Program-made: the position numbers and the translations under genes
Part shown: one piece after another, positions 46,225 through 56,493 of the stretch
Layout: every line of letters starts with the position of its first letter
How positions within the stretch are numbered: the stretch's first letter is position 1
The notes under the pieces: generated by a model
What the model was told of the DNA's origin: nothing
Databases searched by the model: none
What the model saw: the letters and a program-made list of their open reading frames with translations, nothing else
Assembly: GCA_027922465.2 (NCBI GenBank)
Contig: BQMF02000675.1
Coordinates: forward strand, 62,001 to 126,000
Direction of reading: 5' to 3'
Length of the DNA: 64,000 nt
From: Turritopsis dohrnii
Lineage: Eukaryota; Cnidaria; Hydrozoa; Anthoathecata; Oceaniidae

Positions 46225-46722
46225 ATGTCAAATCCTTCTGCAAAAAGATCAAATTTTTATAACGACCTAGATGAACTTTCAAAGAAAAGATATGAGCAAA
46301 AGTTGCTCCAGCTAAAAGTTTCAGACCACCCTCTTTCCTTAGATGAAAAAGACTTCAATCTGACAAAAGATGTGTTTAAATGGCCAAACCTGTCCTTTGC
46401 TGATATTTTTTGCTACTTAATCAATTCTCCTGGCCAATATTCAAAAGGTAGTCTAAAGGCTTACAAGTCCTTAGACGCCTACAAATATGTCACTAGTGGA
46501 TTAGTGTTCAATGTTAAAATTAAAACTATCGAGAACAATTATCTTGTAGCAGGACGAGTTCGACATGGTCAAAGTCAATTTACAAAAACATCAAATCATG
46601 CTTGGCTGGGAATCGAGTCGAATGGTGAAATCATTAATGCTCATTGCACATGCATGGCTGGACTTGGGAAAGCTTGTTCCCATGTTGCATCATGTTCTAC
46701 CTTTACTTAACATCAGAGTATA
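46225..46722 (+). pseudogene. SWIM-type zinc-finger protein, truncated by an LTR element
   Basis: The frame starts MSNPSAKRSNFYNDLDELSK in a good start context (AAAAATGTC). It runs through RVRHGQSQFTKTSNHAWLGI to HCTCMAGLGKACSHVAS, a SWIM finger (CxC...CxH). In cnidarians this N-terminal half commonly precedes a YqaJ-type nuclease domain; that part is absent here. After HVAS a likely 1-bp deletion shifts the frame. The BEL/Pao LTR begins at 46723, only 12 bp after the resulting stop. The loss of frame and the insertion are two separate lesions. I did not find the continuation of the gene beyond the retroelements. Confidence 0.75.
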
Positions 46723-47181
46723 TGTAAGGCGATCGCCTATTCATATAAAAAAAAACACAAAAATATTTATTGTAATTGTCACGTTCTTTTTTGTTTTTTA
46801 ATGCGTCTCAGTGTTTTGTTTCTCTCGTGCATTCAGTTTATCTTAAATCAATTTTAATTTTTTTAGTAATTATTTTGTCATTTACTGAGTTGATGTCTCG
46901 AGGGTGTTTAGTTTATTTCACTATATATTCAACGTTTTTCTCATTTTTGTACACATTTTTCAAATGAACTCAATTCAATTACATATAGCGTATCACTAGC
47001 AATATACTTGGCCAGCTGGTAGGTTTTGGTTTTGTTCTTTTCCTTCTTCTTTCTGTTGTTTCAGTTATATGTAGTTTTTACTAAATTTACTTGTATTTAT
47101 TTCATTGTGATTTCAGTTTGAACGTAAACTCAATACATGTTCCAAACCTGTTTCTTTTTCGTGAGAAGTGATACCGCTACA
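46723..47181 (+). repeat. 5' LTR of the plus-strand BEL/Pao element
   Basis: The LTR starts TGTAAGGCGATCGCC and ends GATACCGCTACA, nearly identical to 53680-54194. It is 459 bp against 515 bp. The difference is mainly an expansion in the 3' copy of a ~27-bp unit containing CACATTTTTCAAATCAACTC. The few other substitutions suggest a fairly recent insertion. Confidence 0.92.
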
Positions 47182-47248
47182 TTCAAACAGAGATCCATTC
47201 AATTCGATATCAATTTATCACATCAATTCAATCTTAAGCAATAATCAC

Positions 47249-48540
47249 ATGTCAAAACGTATCAAATCGAGATTCGATTATACCATTTTCAACTCAACTG
47301 GTGAGAAAACCGAACTTCAAGATCTTTCAGCCCAACTCGATCAACTATCGTTAGACGTAATGCCATCATCGACTGTGATAGAAACCCAAGTGATGATTCA
47401 GGAGGTCCACGACATTGTTGAAGAAAATCCAATCCACAGTGGAGTCGATCTATCTGCGACAGTGGAAAAGTTAACAGACTTACGAAAGTCTATTCGAACA
47501 AACGAGCTTGTTCTCCAAACTCAAACGCCTGACAAACAACTTACAATGCAAATCGTTGGTGCCATACAGTTAATCAAAGAGTATATTAAGGAAATCAACG
47601 ATTTGAAAGTGAAAGCAAACCTCCAACGAACGAAACAAGCAAGTGACAACGAGATACGTAAACTCCTAATCTCATCAGTTCTTGATCGAGGACACAAAAC
47701 GTTCTATCGAAGACATCGTTAAAGAATTCGCTCGTAATCCTCAAGACTTAACTGATGAAGAACTTGTGCAGATCAGAAAGCAATCTTCCGTCGACCACAT
47801 CTCAGATTAACGAAATATCCAAGAGGATTGAAACTATTCTCACCAAGACGACGACAAATCCTGATGTTCAAAGTGCTTGTCATCATCTCAATGAAAGGTA
47901 TACGTGTCTTATCTCAAGCAGATCAAGTTACACAGAAAAGCTGAACTCTGAGATCGAAGAGCGTCCAGGTGTATAAACAAAAACTCTTTTCAGAATCAAC
48001 TCTAAACATCAAACTTGAAAGATTTTCTGGTCATCAAGATTCGGTGGATTTCTACACATTCAAATCGAAGTTTGAGAAGCTTTACCTTCGAACCACGCCT
48101 AAACATCTCCTTGCTGAACTGCTAAAAAATAACTATCTTAAAGATCCTGCTCTCAGTTGCGTCAGAACGATCGACAACATTGAAGAGATATGGACAAGAT
48201 TGAAGTTTGCATATGGTGATGTGATGCTGATGCTTCAGAAGAAGATAAATCAATTGAGCTCGACAAATCCAATTTATCGTTCGAAAGATACTGACTCAAT
48301 CGTCAACTCGTTAAGCAACATCATCAACATGATCAAAGATCTCACATCATTGGCAAAGAAGCACGACATCGAAAACTACTTGTACTATGGTTGTGCAATC
48401 CAAAAAGTATACTTGGGGACGCAAGGCTGTCAAGGTGGCTTGTTCATATTTCATACGATAATCTTACTCCAGAAGAAACGTGGTCCAAGTTGTGCAAATT
48501 TCTGGAAGATGAGTTGGCCATCCAACAACAGAAACTAATC
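47249..48540 (+). pseudogene. Gag region of the plus-strand BEL/Pao element
   Basis: Starts MSKRIKSRFDYTIFNSTGEK about 70 bp after the 5' LTR. It continues through a helical, coiled-coil-like stretch to a DUF1759-type capsid region (KLERFSGHQDSVDFYTFKSK, then FEKLYLRTTPKHLLAELLKN). The frame changes near 47690, again near 47790 and 47970, and near 48400 where the pol frame takes over. It therefore cannot yield one protein. Gag forms the particle shell in this family. Confidence 0.8.
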
Positions 48541-50937
48541 GTGAAGATGTCAGCTCATGGTCAAAACGAGTCAACAACAAGGCGACCTACAACCAATCAA
48601 TATCAAGATGCATCCAAGACAAACAGGACTCAGAGGTATGGGTATTTTTCTAATTCTAGTTCTAATACCATACCCTCTGAGCCTACCTGTTTCATCTGTA
48701 ATTCCAAAGAAGGCGTTGACGATCATGTGTCCACCTTTGGTCCTGGAGGCACCAGGTTACTACAGTACTATACGTGCAAAAAGTTCGTCGAACTTACACC
48801 TGCTGATAGACTTTCCTTGCTTAAAAACAAGGGATACTGCTTTCAATGTCTTTTTCCAGGCGCTGACGCATCAATTGAAAAACACAAGGAGGGAAGATGT
48901 CAACGAGACTTTACATGTAAGCATGTATCACATCTGAAATATTCTACAATAAAGCACGTCCTCGTCTGTCACAAACACAAGGATGATCAAAACAACAAGG
49001 ACCTTCTGTCGACGTACAAGCAACGATGCATCAGAAATGCAAATCTTCCATCGTTTTCAAAGAATATCAGCCTATCATTTCATGTACACGAAGCATTCAA
49101 GACCAGCCATCAAATCACTGAACAAGGGTTCGACGGTGAACGTGGAATTTATCTCTTTCAAACGATATCAATTGACAGCAAGCCTTACACGATATTCTTT
49201 GATTCTGGTTGTAGTGATTTTATTGTGAAACGTTCTGCTATCCAGTTGCTCTCATCAAAAGCAACGCAAATTTCATCACAGGTCACTCAAGTTGGAGGAG
49301 TTGGTCAAACATCATTGCAAGCGTTCGGTGCTTACAATGTCAAGATCCCAACTCACGATGGTGCAATTGCTTCCTTCAATGGTATATCATTGGATTCAAT
49401 AACAACAACGTTTCCAGACTATCCGCTTACTGACGTATATAACGACATCGTAAAAAGCTTTAAGTCGTCTGGTGGTGATTCATCTCAGCTCCCACAACCC
49501 GCGTCATATGTCGGTGGTGATGTACATTTTATGATTGGTACTAGCTATCATCCAAGACTCATCTACCAACTACCTTCTGGATTAAGTATCTACGAATCCG
49601 TCTTCAACAATCAACATGGTGGTCGTGGAGTCATCGGTGGACCCCACGAGATATTCACCAAGATCCATCAAACATACTTCAATCAAACGAAATACCTTGG
49701 CTTCTTCAGCGAGCAGTTCTCCTTATACAGAATGGGTATCAGAGTCAATCCAGACGTTAACTACTTGTCAACCTATCCTGTCCGTCACATCAAAGACTTT
49801 GAAGAGACGGAAGATGCTGGTTCAACCATCACGTACCGTTGTGTCAAGTGCAGAGACTGCAAAGAATGTAAGAGTTCAAAACATCAAGAAGAAGTCAGCA
49901 TCAGAGAGGAAATCGAACAGCATATTATTGATTCTTCCGTGAAGATCGACCATCACACAAAGACGATTACAGCTACTTTACCCTTCATTGCTGATCCAGT
50001 CACAAAATTAGCACCGAATAAGCACGTTGTTCTGAAGATCTACTTTCAGCAACTCAGGAAACTCAACGATTCGCCAAAAGATAAAGCTGAGATCATCGCG
50101 TCAGAATCAAAGCTACAAGATCTCGGTTTCGTCGACTACGTCGAGAATCTTCTTCCTGAACAGCAATCGATGTTGCACAATTCAACAGTCCACAACTTCA
50201 TACCATGGCGAGTCGTTTGGAAAGCAACATCAGTCACCACACCATGCAGAGTCGTGTATGATGCTTCGCATCCCACGCCATCTGGTTTTAGCCTCAACGA
50301 TTTATTGGTGAAAGTAAAAAACAGTCTTAATAAGCTACAAGAGATACTCATTCGTTGGTCAACTCATCCCGTCGCCATGCACACAGATGTACGAAAAATG
50401 TATAACACCATACGACTAGAAGAAAAACACTGGTGCTATCAACGATACATATGGCAAGAGAACCTCGATCCGACCAAGATACCACGCGAAAAAGTCATCA
50501 AAACATTGATGTATGGTATACGATCAAGTGGCAATCAAGCTGAGCATGGACTACGATCAGTATCTTCTTCGTTTAAAGATCAATACCCTGAAGTCAACGA
50601 AATTATCCAGGACGACACTTACGTTGATGATTGTATGACCGGTGAATCATCACATGCGCAAGCACACCAAAGAGCTGATGAAATCGAATTCGTCTTGAGT
50701 CATGGCAACTTCAACTTAAAAGGTTTCACATTCTCCGGATCCGATCCACCAGAGCATCTTTCGGATGACGGGAATACAATTGGCGTCGGAGGAATGATGT
50801 GGTACCCAAAATCTGATGAGTTAGCAATGAACATCTCGCAACTGAATTTCTCAAAGAAACGCAGAGGCAGAAATCAACTTCTGCCGACAACATCGTGCCC
50901 GTTCGACTCACACGACGACATTGCGTATCAAAGATAG
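48391..50937 (+). pseudogene. BEL/Pao pol: zinc-finger region, aspartic protease and reverse transcriptase
   Basis: An 848-codon open frame. Near residue 101 begins a Cys-rich region (CFICNSKEG, later GYCFQCLFPGA and RCQRDFTCKH). The protease signature FFDSGCSDFIV has its Asp at residue 271; DSG replaces the more common DTG. Reverse transcriptase motifs are PCRVVYDASHPT, then AMHTDVRKMYNTIR near residue 665, and YVDD at residues 744-747. The frame is lost near 50880, where coding shifts to the RNase H frame. Protease, reverse transcriptase and RNase H normally form one polyprotein here. Confidence 0.9.
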
Positions 50938-51617
50938 CCGAAATCTTCGACATAACCGGCAGAATCGCTCCAATAGTCGCAACGTTCAAACTCGATTTAA
51001 GGGAATTATCGCTGAGAAACCTTGACTGGGACGATCAAATTCCCGATGACTTACGTTCAATTTGGTTGGATCATTTCGAGATGATGCAAGAGATCGCTAA
51101 CGTCAGGTTCAAACGTGCTGTCATACCTCCGGATGCTTCCTGTCTTGAAGTTGATACCATTGATATTGGCGATGCTTCACAATTGCTAATATGCTCTGCC
51201 ACCTACGTTGGCTTTCCCCGTTCAAATGGAAAATTTTCTTCTCAACTAATCTTTGCAAGAACCAAAGTGGTGCCAAAAGATTACACGCTTCCTCGAGCCG
51301 AGCTACTTGCAGCCCTGGTCAACGCCCATACTGGTGAAGTTGTAAGACGATCTTTGAAGAAGCTTCACAAAACCTCAATCAAGCTAACAGATAGCCAGAT
51401 AACACTCTATTGGATCGTTAACGACAAGAAACCATTGAAGAAGTTCGTCCGAAGTCGCATTTTGGAGATTCAACGTTTTACAGAAAAGGAACAGTGGTTC
51501 TATATTCCTTCGGATCAAAATCTTGCAGACCTTGGTACAAGAAGATGCGTCACCTTCAAAGACATTGATCAGTCATCATCCTGGATCAATGGACACGAAT
51601 GGATGAAGCAACCGAAA
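50895..51617 (+). pseudogene. BEL/Pao Pao-type connection and RNase H region
   Basis: This frame continues pol after a frameshift: VSKIAEIFDITGRIAPIVAT, then LPRAELLAALVNAHTGEVVR and KLTDSQITLYWIV, ending SDQNLADLGTRRC. The order matches the Pao segment followed by RNase H (E in RAELLA, D in TDSQ). It stops where the SINE begins at 51618; the few codons after that are the SINE's TTTA repeat. Confidence 0.85.
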
Positions 51618-51926
51618 ATTTATTTATTTATTTATTTATTTATTTACTAATGTTTACCCAGGATAGCCTCTTCAGTTCCGTAAGATACTGTTATCAATGA
51701 GGGTCCTGCGAAGGAGGTCCTAGAGCATTTAAAGCCTACGGAAGCTGTAATGACAGGAACCGCTCAACTAGACAACCACCCTAGACATCATTCCTACTCT
51801 TGCTGAGTGCTAAACAGAGAGGATTGATTCACACTGTTATAGTCGCTGGCATGACTCGGTCGGGGATTGAACCCGCGACCTCCCGAACAGGAAGCGAGCA
51901 CTCTACCACAAGGCTACCAGTCGGTA
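51618..51926 (-). mobile_element. tRNA-derived SINE inserted in BEL/Pao pol
   Basis: The 309-bp insert has a (TTTA)n tail on the left. Its tRNA-like head, on the minus strand at 51926-51850, has TAGCCTTGTGGTAGAG as an A-box region and GGTTCAATCCC as the B box. The middle (TGCGAAGGAGGTCCTAGAG) matches the SINE-family copy at 33120-33375. Removing it rejoins an uninterrupted pol frame (QPK, then SFPIQSVDD), so the SINE arrived after the retroelement. No clear target duplication is visible. Confidence 0.85.
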
Positions 51927-53645
51927 TCCTTTCCAATACAATCTGTGGACGATTTGAAGCTGTCAAACCAACAAATCGCTGAGGTCAACAAAGAGAAGAG
52001 TATCGTTCAAAGTTACCACATTGAATCGCTTGAGGGAGTATCAGAAAGGTACAAGTTTTCGAAATATCTTCTGGATCCCAATCGGCATCGATTTACTACA
52101 ACGATTCGTATCATGGCACTTGTCTACAAGTATATCTACATCTTGGTGAACCGAGTAAGGACAGGATCAAAAAAGTTTCTGACAATCGATTCTTCAACTA
52201 TCGTCATCAGCGACAAAGAAATCAGAGCTGCTGAAAACTATTATTTCAGGAAATCATCCCAAGAGATCACTCAATTCTTACCGAGAACAAAATACAAAAA
52301 TTTCACGAAGATCAGCGATGGAATTCTGATGTACACCGGTAGAATCTTAGCGGACGATGAAATTTCTATTGTTGGGCGATTTACCAGATCAATGAAGGAT
52401 TTATCATCTACATCTTTCTGTGTTCCTGTCGTGGACAGAAAATCTCCAATTGCCTATGCTATCGCTCTTGACATTCATTGGCATCACCCCGAAGTCAAAC
52501 ACTCAGGTATCGAAACAACACTTCACTACCTTCTTCAAAAAGCCTTCGTTATCGAGGGGAGAATGCTCATCAAATCCATTAAGAGTTCCTGTCAGCGCTG
52601 TAAGTATCTGGCAAAACGTACCGCTGACATTGCAATGGGACCTGTATCAAGATGCAACATAACAATAGCTCCAGCATTCTACTACACACAAGTTGACCTT
52701 TCCGGACCATATCTTTCCTACGCACCTTATCAAAAACGCAAAACTGTCAAAGTGTGGCTCGTCGTATTCTGCTGCTGTGCAACTTCAGCTGTCAAGATCA
52801 AGATCATGGACGACTATGGAACAACATCGTTTATCCTTGTCTTCAACCGATTTTCGTTTGAACATGGATATCCTAAAAGACTATTTTGCGACGAAGGGAG
52901 TCAGCTCCTAAAAGCCTGCAAAGAAATGAGACTTGGTTTTATCAACATCAAAGGTCATCTGACGAAGCATTCTCGAGTTGAATTCGATATTTGTCCGGTG
53001 CAGGGTCACGCAATGCATGGCAAAGTTGAAAGAACAATTCGAGAAATCAACAAATCAATCGAGAAATCTATTCAGAATCATCGTTTGTCGATCCTCCAAT
53101 GGGAGACTCTGGCGTCGTGCATCGCAAATCAAATTAACAATCTACCTTTGGCAGTTGGAAACGTCGTTGGTGACTTTGAATGTATGGACCTGATAACGCC
53201 AAATCGTCTATTGCTTGGACGCAATAATTTTCGCTCTCCATCTGGTGTCGCAACTTCTGTCAATCCCACGAAAATTATCAAAGAGAATGAGGACATCTTC
53301 AATTTATGGTTCGAAGTTTGGCTGCTCGTTCATGTTCCCAAATTAATGCAGCAACAAAAGTGGTTTATCTCCGAGAAAATCAACGTTGGAGATATTATCT
53401 TGTTTACAAAGAACGATTCGGTCATCTCAAATTCGTACACTTACGGAATCGTTAAAAGCCTCGAGTACAGTCGTGATGGTGTGGCACGTAAGGCCACTAT
53501 CAGATACAGAAACGAGAATGAAAATGTATACAGAGAGACGGTTCGAGCTGTTCGTTCATTAGTAATCATTCATCACGTTGATGATTGTGATATGATGAAA
53601 GACCTGGGCGAAATTGCAGCGAAAGTCGATTTGGATGCGCAATGA
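51927..53645 (+). pseudogene. BEL/Pao integrase region
   Basis: The frame is open from within the SINE, but the retroelement part starts near 51927. It includes the zinc-binding segment (HWHHPEVKHSGIETTLHYLL, later SCQRCKYLAKR) and the DDE core: D in QVDLSGP (52695), D in LFCDEGSQLL (52890) and E in GKVERTIRE (53028). The C-terminal part ends near AAKVDLDAQ. Integrase joins the DNA copy to the chromosome. This portion alone has no internal stop. Confidence 0.88.
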
Positions 53646-53670
53646 TGGAAGTGGTTTTGTTTTGTTTTTT

Positions 53671-53679
53671 TGGCGGGAG
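53671..53679 (+). promoter_or_regulatory. Polypurine tract of the plus-strand BEL/Pao element
   Basis: TGGCGGGAG immediately precedes the TGTAAGACG start of the 3' LTR, the expected site for plus-strand DNA priming. Confidence 0.7.
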
Positions 53680-54194
53680 TGTAAGACGATCGCCTATTCA
53701 TATAAAAAAAAACAAAAATATTTATTGTAATTGTCACGTTCTTTTTTGTTTTTAAATGCGTCTCAGTGTTTTGTTTCTCTCGTGCATTCAGTTTATCTTA
53801 AATCAATTTTAATTTTTTTAGTAATTATTTTGTCATTTACTGAGTTGATGTCTCTAGGGTGTTTAGTTTATTTCATTATATATTCAACGTTTTTCTTATT
53901 TTTGTACACACACATTTTTTTTTTTCAAATCAACTCAATTCAAACACATTTTTCAAATCAACACAATTCAAACACATTTTTCAAATCAACTCAAGTCAAA
54001 CATATATCGCGTATCACTAGCGATACTTGGCCAGCTGGTAGGTTTTGGTTTTGTTCTTTTCCTTCTTCTTTCTGTTGTTTCAGTTATATGTAGTTTTTAC
54101 TAAATTTACTTGTATTTATTTCATTGTGATTTCAGTTTGAACGTAAACTCAATGTTCCAAACCTGTCTTTTTCGTGAGAAGTGATACCGCTACA
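53680..54194. repeat. LTR shared by two opposing BEL/Pao elements
   Basis: As the 3' LTR of the left element it starts TGTAAGACGATCGCC and ends GATACCGCTACA. Read in reverse it starts TGTAGCGGTATC directly after GGGGGAG, the polypurine tract of the right element. Only the left element has a matching second LTR in the window. About 53925-53995 contains a triplicated ~27-bp unit. Confidence 0.85.
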
Positions 54195-54205
54195 CTCCCC
54201 CTATT
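54195..54205 (-). promoter_or_regulatory. Polypurine tract of the minus-strand BEL/Pao element
   Basis: The minus strand reads CAATAGGGGGAG directly before TGTAGCGG at 54194. The position after the integrase C-terminal region and before a TGTA start is as expected for a 3' polypurine tract. Confidence 0.6.
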
Positions 54206-54466
54206 GGATGACAACATGCATCAAATATGAACATAAATACATAAAAATAAAGCAGCTAGCTACACGACCAAGTGAATAATAAGTAACACAACGGCCTAAA
54301 GTTTCGAAGAACTCTTAAACAGTAAGAGATTGTTATTGATAGCAAATAAACAAAGGATGAATTTCGTATAGTAGTATTTTACTGATTCATCATGAATTCA
54401 GCTTGGTTCTCGATCTGAACTTTCGCTATAGCAGATGCATTTCGTTTCGGTCGAAACTCGTTAGCT

Positions 54467-55095
54467 TCAGCATTCAAAGGTCAGCGATGGATTCATGTTG
54501 GTCTCTCCCATGTCGCATGAAAGTTCCAATGGGTAAAGATGTTGCACTGCTCGCTCCAAGATGCTCTTACCAGTGCGTAGTTCGACTGCTCGGATAACTC
54601 CATCTTTACCAGCATAGGTATTTGTCACAACACCAATGGTCCATTTACCTCTGTCTTTACTGTCTCCCTTAATCATTACGACATCCCCCACTTTTGGTTT
54701 CGCTCTCTTTATCCTGTGCTTCAAATTATTTCTTTCTCGAAGTGCTCGTACATATTCCTGAGGCCATCTCTGCCATGTCGCTTCTTTACACTTTTGAATA
54801 AACTTAAACCTCTTGCGTAGATCTCCATTCTCGATATCATGCTTATCTTCTTCAGTTGGATATCATCTTCAATGTAAGACAAAGGTCTGTTATTAAGAGT
54901 TTGTTCAACATCAAGTAAAACGTCTTCCAACTCGCTAAATGTTAGAGAGGTTCTTCCGATAGCCTTATACATCGCCTGTTTAACAAGACCAACGAAACGC
55001 TCAAATTGCCCACCCCACCAAGGAGCACGACTAAGATTGAACTGCCACTTGATGTCTTCTCTTGCAAGGTAGTCGTTAAATCTCTCACTTGTCAT
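54467..55095 (-). pseudogene. Integrase C-terminal half of the minus-strand BEL/Pao element
   Basis: Frame 55095-54721 reads RAPWWGGQFERFVGLVKQAM, with the catalytic Glu region (GGQFERFV), then LEDVLLDVEQTLNNRPLSYI. It then shifts. Frame 54724-54467 reads KPKVGDVVMIKGDSKDRGKW and ELRTGKSILERAVQHLYPLE, the DUF5641-type C-terminal domain. A frameshift near 54850 destroys the stretch between them. Confidence 0.85.
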
Positions 55096-55147
55096 AATCT
55101 TGTATAGCCATGTTGCGACAGACTTGAATGTCTTTGCATTATCCGAA

Positions 55148-56493
55148 TTATAAACGCTTCAAACTTCGAATAAAACCTTCAGTTGTCTGATTAGGTAACA
55201 GCTCGAGATGAATTGCTCTACAAAGGCTGCAAGAGAAAAGTAGAATATAAGCCTTTCCTTCTTTATTGCATTTCATTTGGTACACGATTGGACCGGCATA
55301 ATCTACTCCTAAAACTTCAAAGGCTCTTGTTCCATTCACTCTATCTGATGGAAGTAACCCCGGTGGAGGCTCTGCATATGCAATAGCGTGATGTCTTTTG
55401 CACCCATTACATCTGTGTCTGATTTTCTTGGCCATTTGTCTTAACCTGGGTATCCAAAATCTTCATTTGTTAATGGACCACTTATACCTCCCTTACGGCA
55501 GTTATCAATGAAGCGGAACATCCAAGAACATATTCTCAATACTTTCCAATACTCGTACTTTGCCAAAAGTAGCTGAAGAATACGATCTTCCATCTTGTTA
55601 GTTGTTACAGCAAACACTTCTTTCATTTTTTTGGCTTCTGAATCGGACTCAACTGACGGCTCTGTCTTGATGTCACTAGGCCAGTTCTCCTTATTTGACA
55701 GCCACGACGGACCTTCCCACCATAAACTATCTAGCTTCGCAATTGGGCATCCTCGGCTTCCAAGATCAGCTGGATTCTGTTTTGTTGGTACATGTCTCCA
55801 CGTTATGTAATCTTTCTCCTTAATCTTTGCGACTCGGTTGCTCACAAACGCTCTGTATGATCCACTTCCTCTCACCCAATGTAACACAACGGTACTGTCA
55901 GTCCATCCGGTGCACTCAACTACAGGATATCTTTTTAACGCAAACCTCAAAAGATTTGCCACCATGTGAGTGGCAATAAGCTCTAAACGAGGCATGGTGC
56001 ATCCTGACTTTGCTAGACGACTTTTAGCCGTGACCAAACCTTGAGTTATTCCAGAATTCTGATTAACCAATACATACAAAGCTGCTGATACTCCATTAAT
56101 ACTTGCGTCACCAAACACGTGTAGCTCAATTTTATTGATAGGCTCCTCGAACTTGGCGAATGTCCTTGGCAGCTCAACCTTAGCTGGAAGTGAATCGATC
56201 CAGCGTTTCCATTTTCGAGATAACTCTTCAGATATCGGTTGATCCCAGTTGAAACAGACTTCTCGGTAGATGAGTTTACCAACCAACCAAGTAGGTGAAG
56301 CAAAACCAATCGGGTCATAGATGGACGCTAACGTTTTCAATATGCCTCTCTTTGTCTTTTCAACTTCCATATCTTGTAGTACGACAGCTATCGTGTCCTT
56401 TTCTTTGTTCCAGGTCAAACCAAGAATCTTTGATTCGTTTCCTAGCACTCCAATGGGTTTGCTTTGCATAGGTTTGTTCTGCAGTAGATACAA
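55148..56493 (-). pseudogene. RNase H and start of integrase, with internal deletion
   Basis: Frame 56493-55441 carries the Pao segment (SIYDPIGFASPTWLVGKLIY), RNase H (VFGDASINGVSAALYV, PRLELIATHMVANLL, GWTDSTVVLHWVRG) and WRHVPTKQNPADLGSRGC. After GPLTNEDFGYPG it stops, and the next frame (55435-55148) starts at MAKKIRHRCNGCKRHH and reaches the first integrase Asp (VLGVDYAGPI). The usual HHCC-bearing segment between them is missing, an internal deletion plus frameshift. The segment between 55148 and 55095, carrying the second Asp, is also frameshifted. Confidence 0.85.

Larger units (their letters stand above)
46723..54194 (+). mobile_element. BEL/Pao LTR retrotransposon, broken, with nested SINE
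   Basis: Two similar LTRs (46723-47181 and 53680-54194) bound gag, protease, reverse transcriptase, RNase H and integrase regions in BEL/Pao order on the plus strand. A polypurine tract (GGCGGGAG) precedes the 3' LTR. Gag and pol contain several frameshifts, and a SINE (51618-51926) interrupts the region between RNase H and integrase. The flanking bases (AGTATA and CTCCCC) do not form a target duplication, so one border may have been exchanged by recombination. Confidence 0.93.

Noticed and set aside
51800..51982. Open frame over the SINE and the start of integrase
   Set aside because: It translates the tRNA-like SINE head and is an artefact of the insertion.
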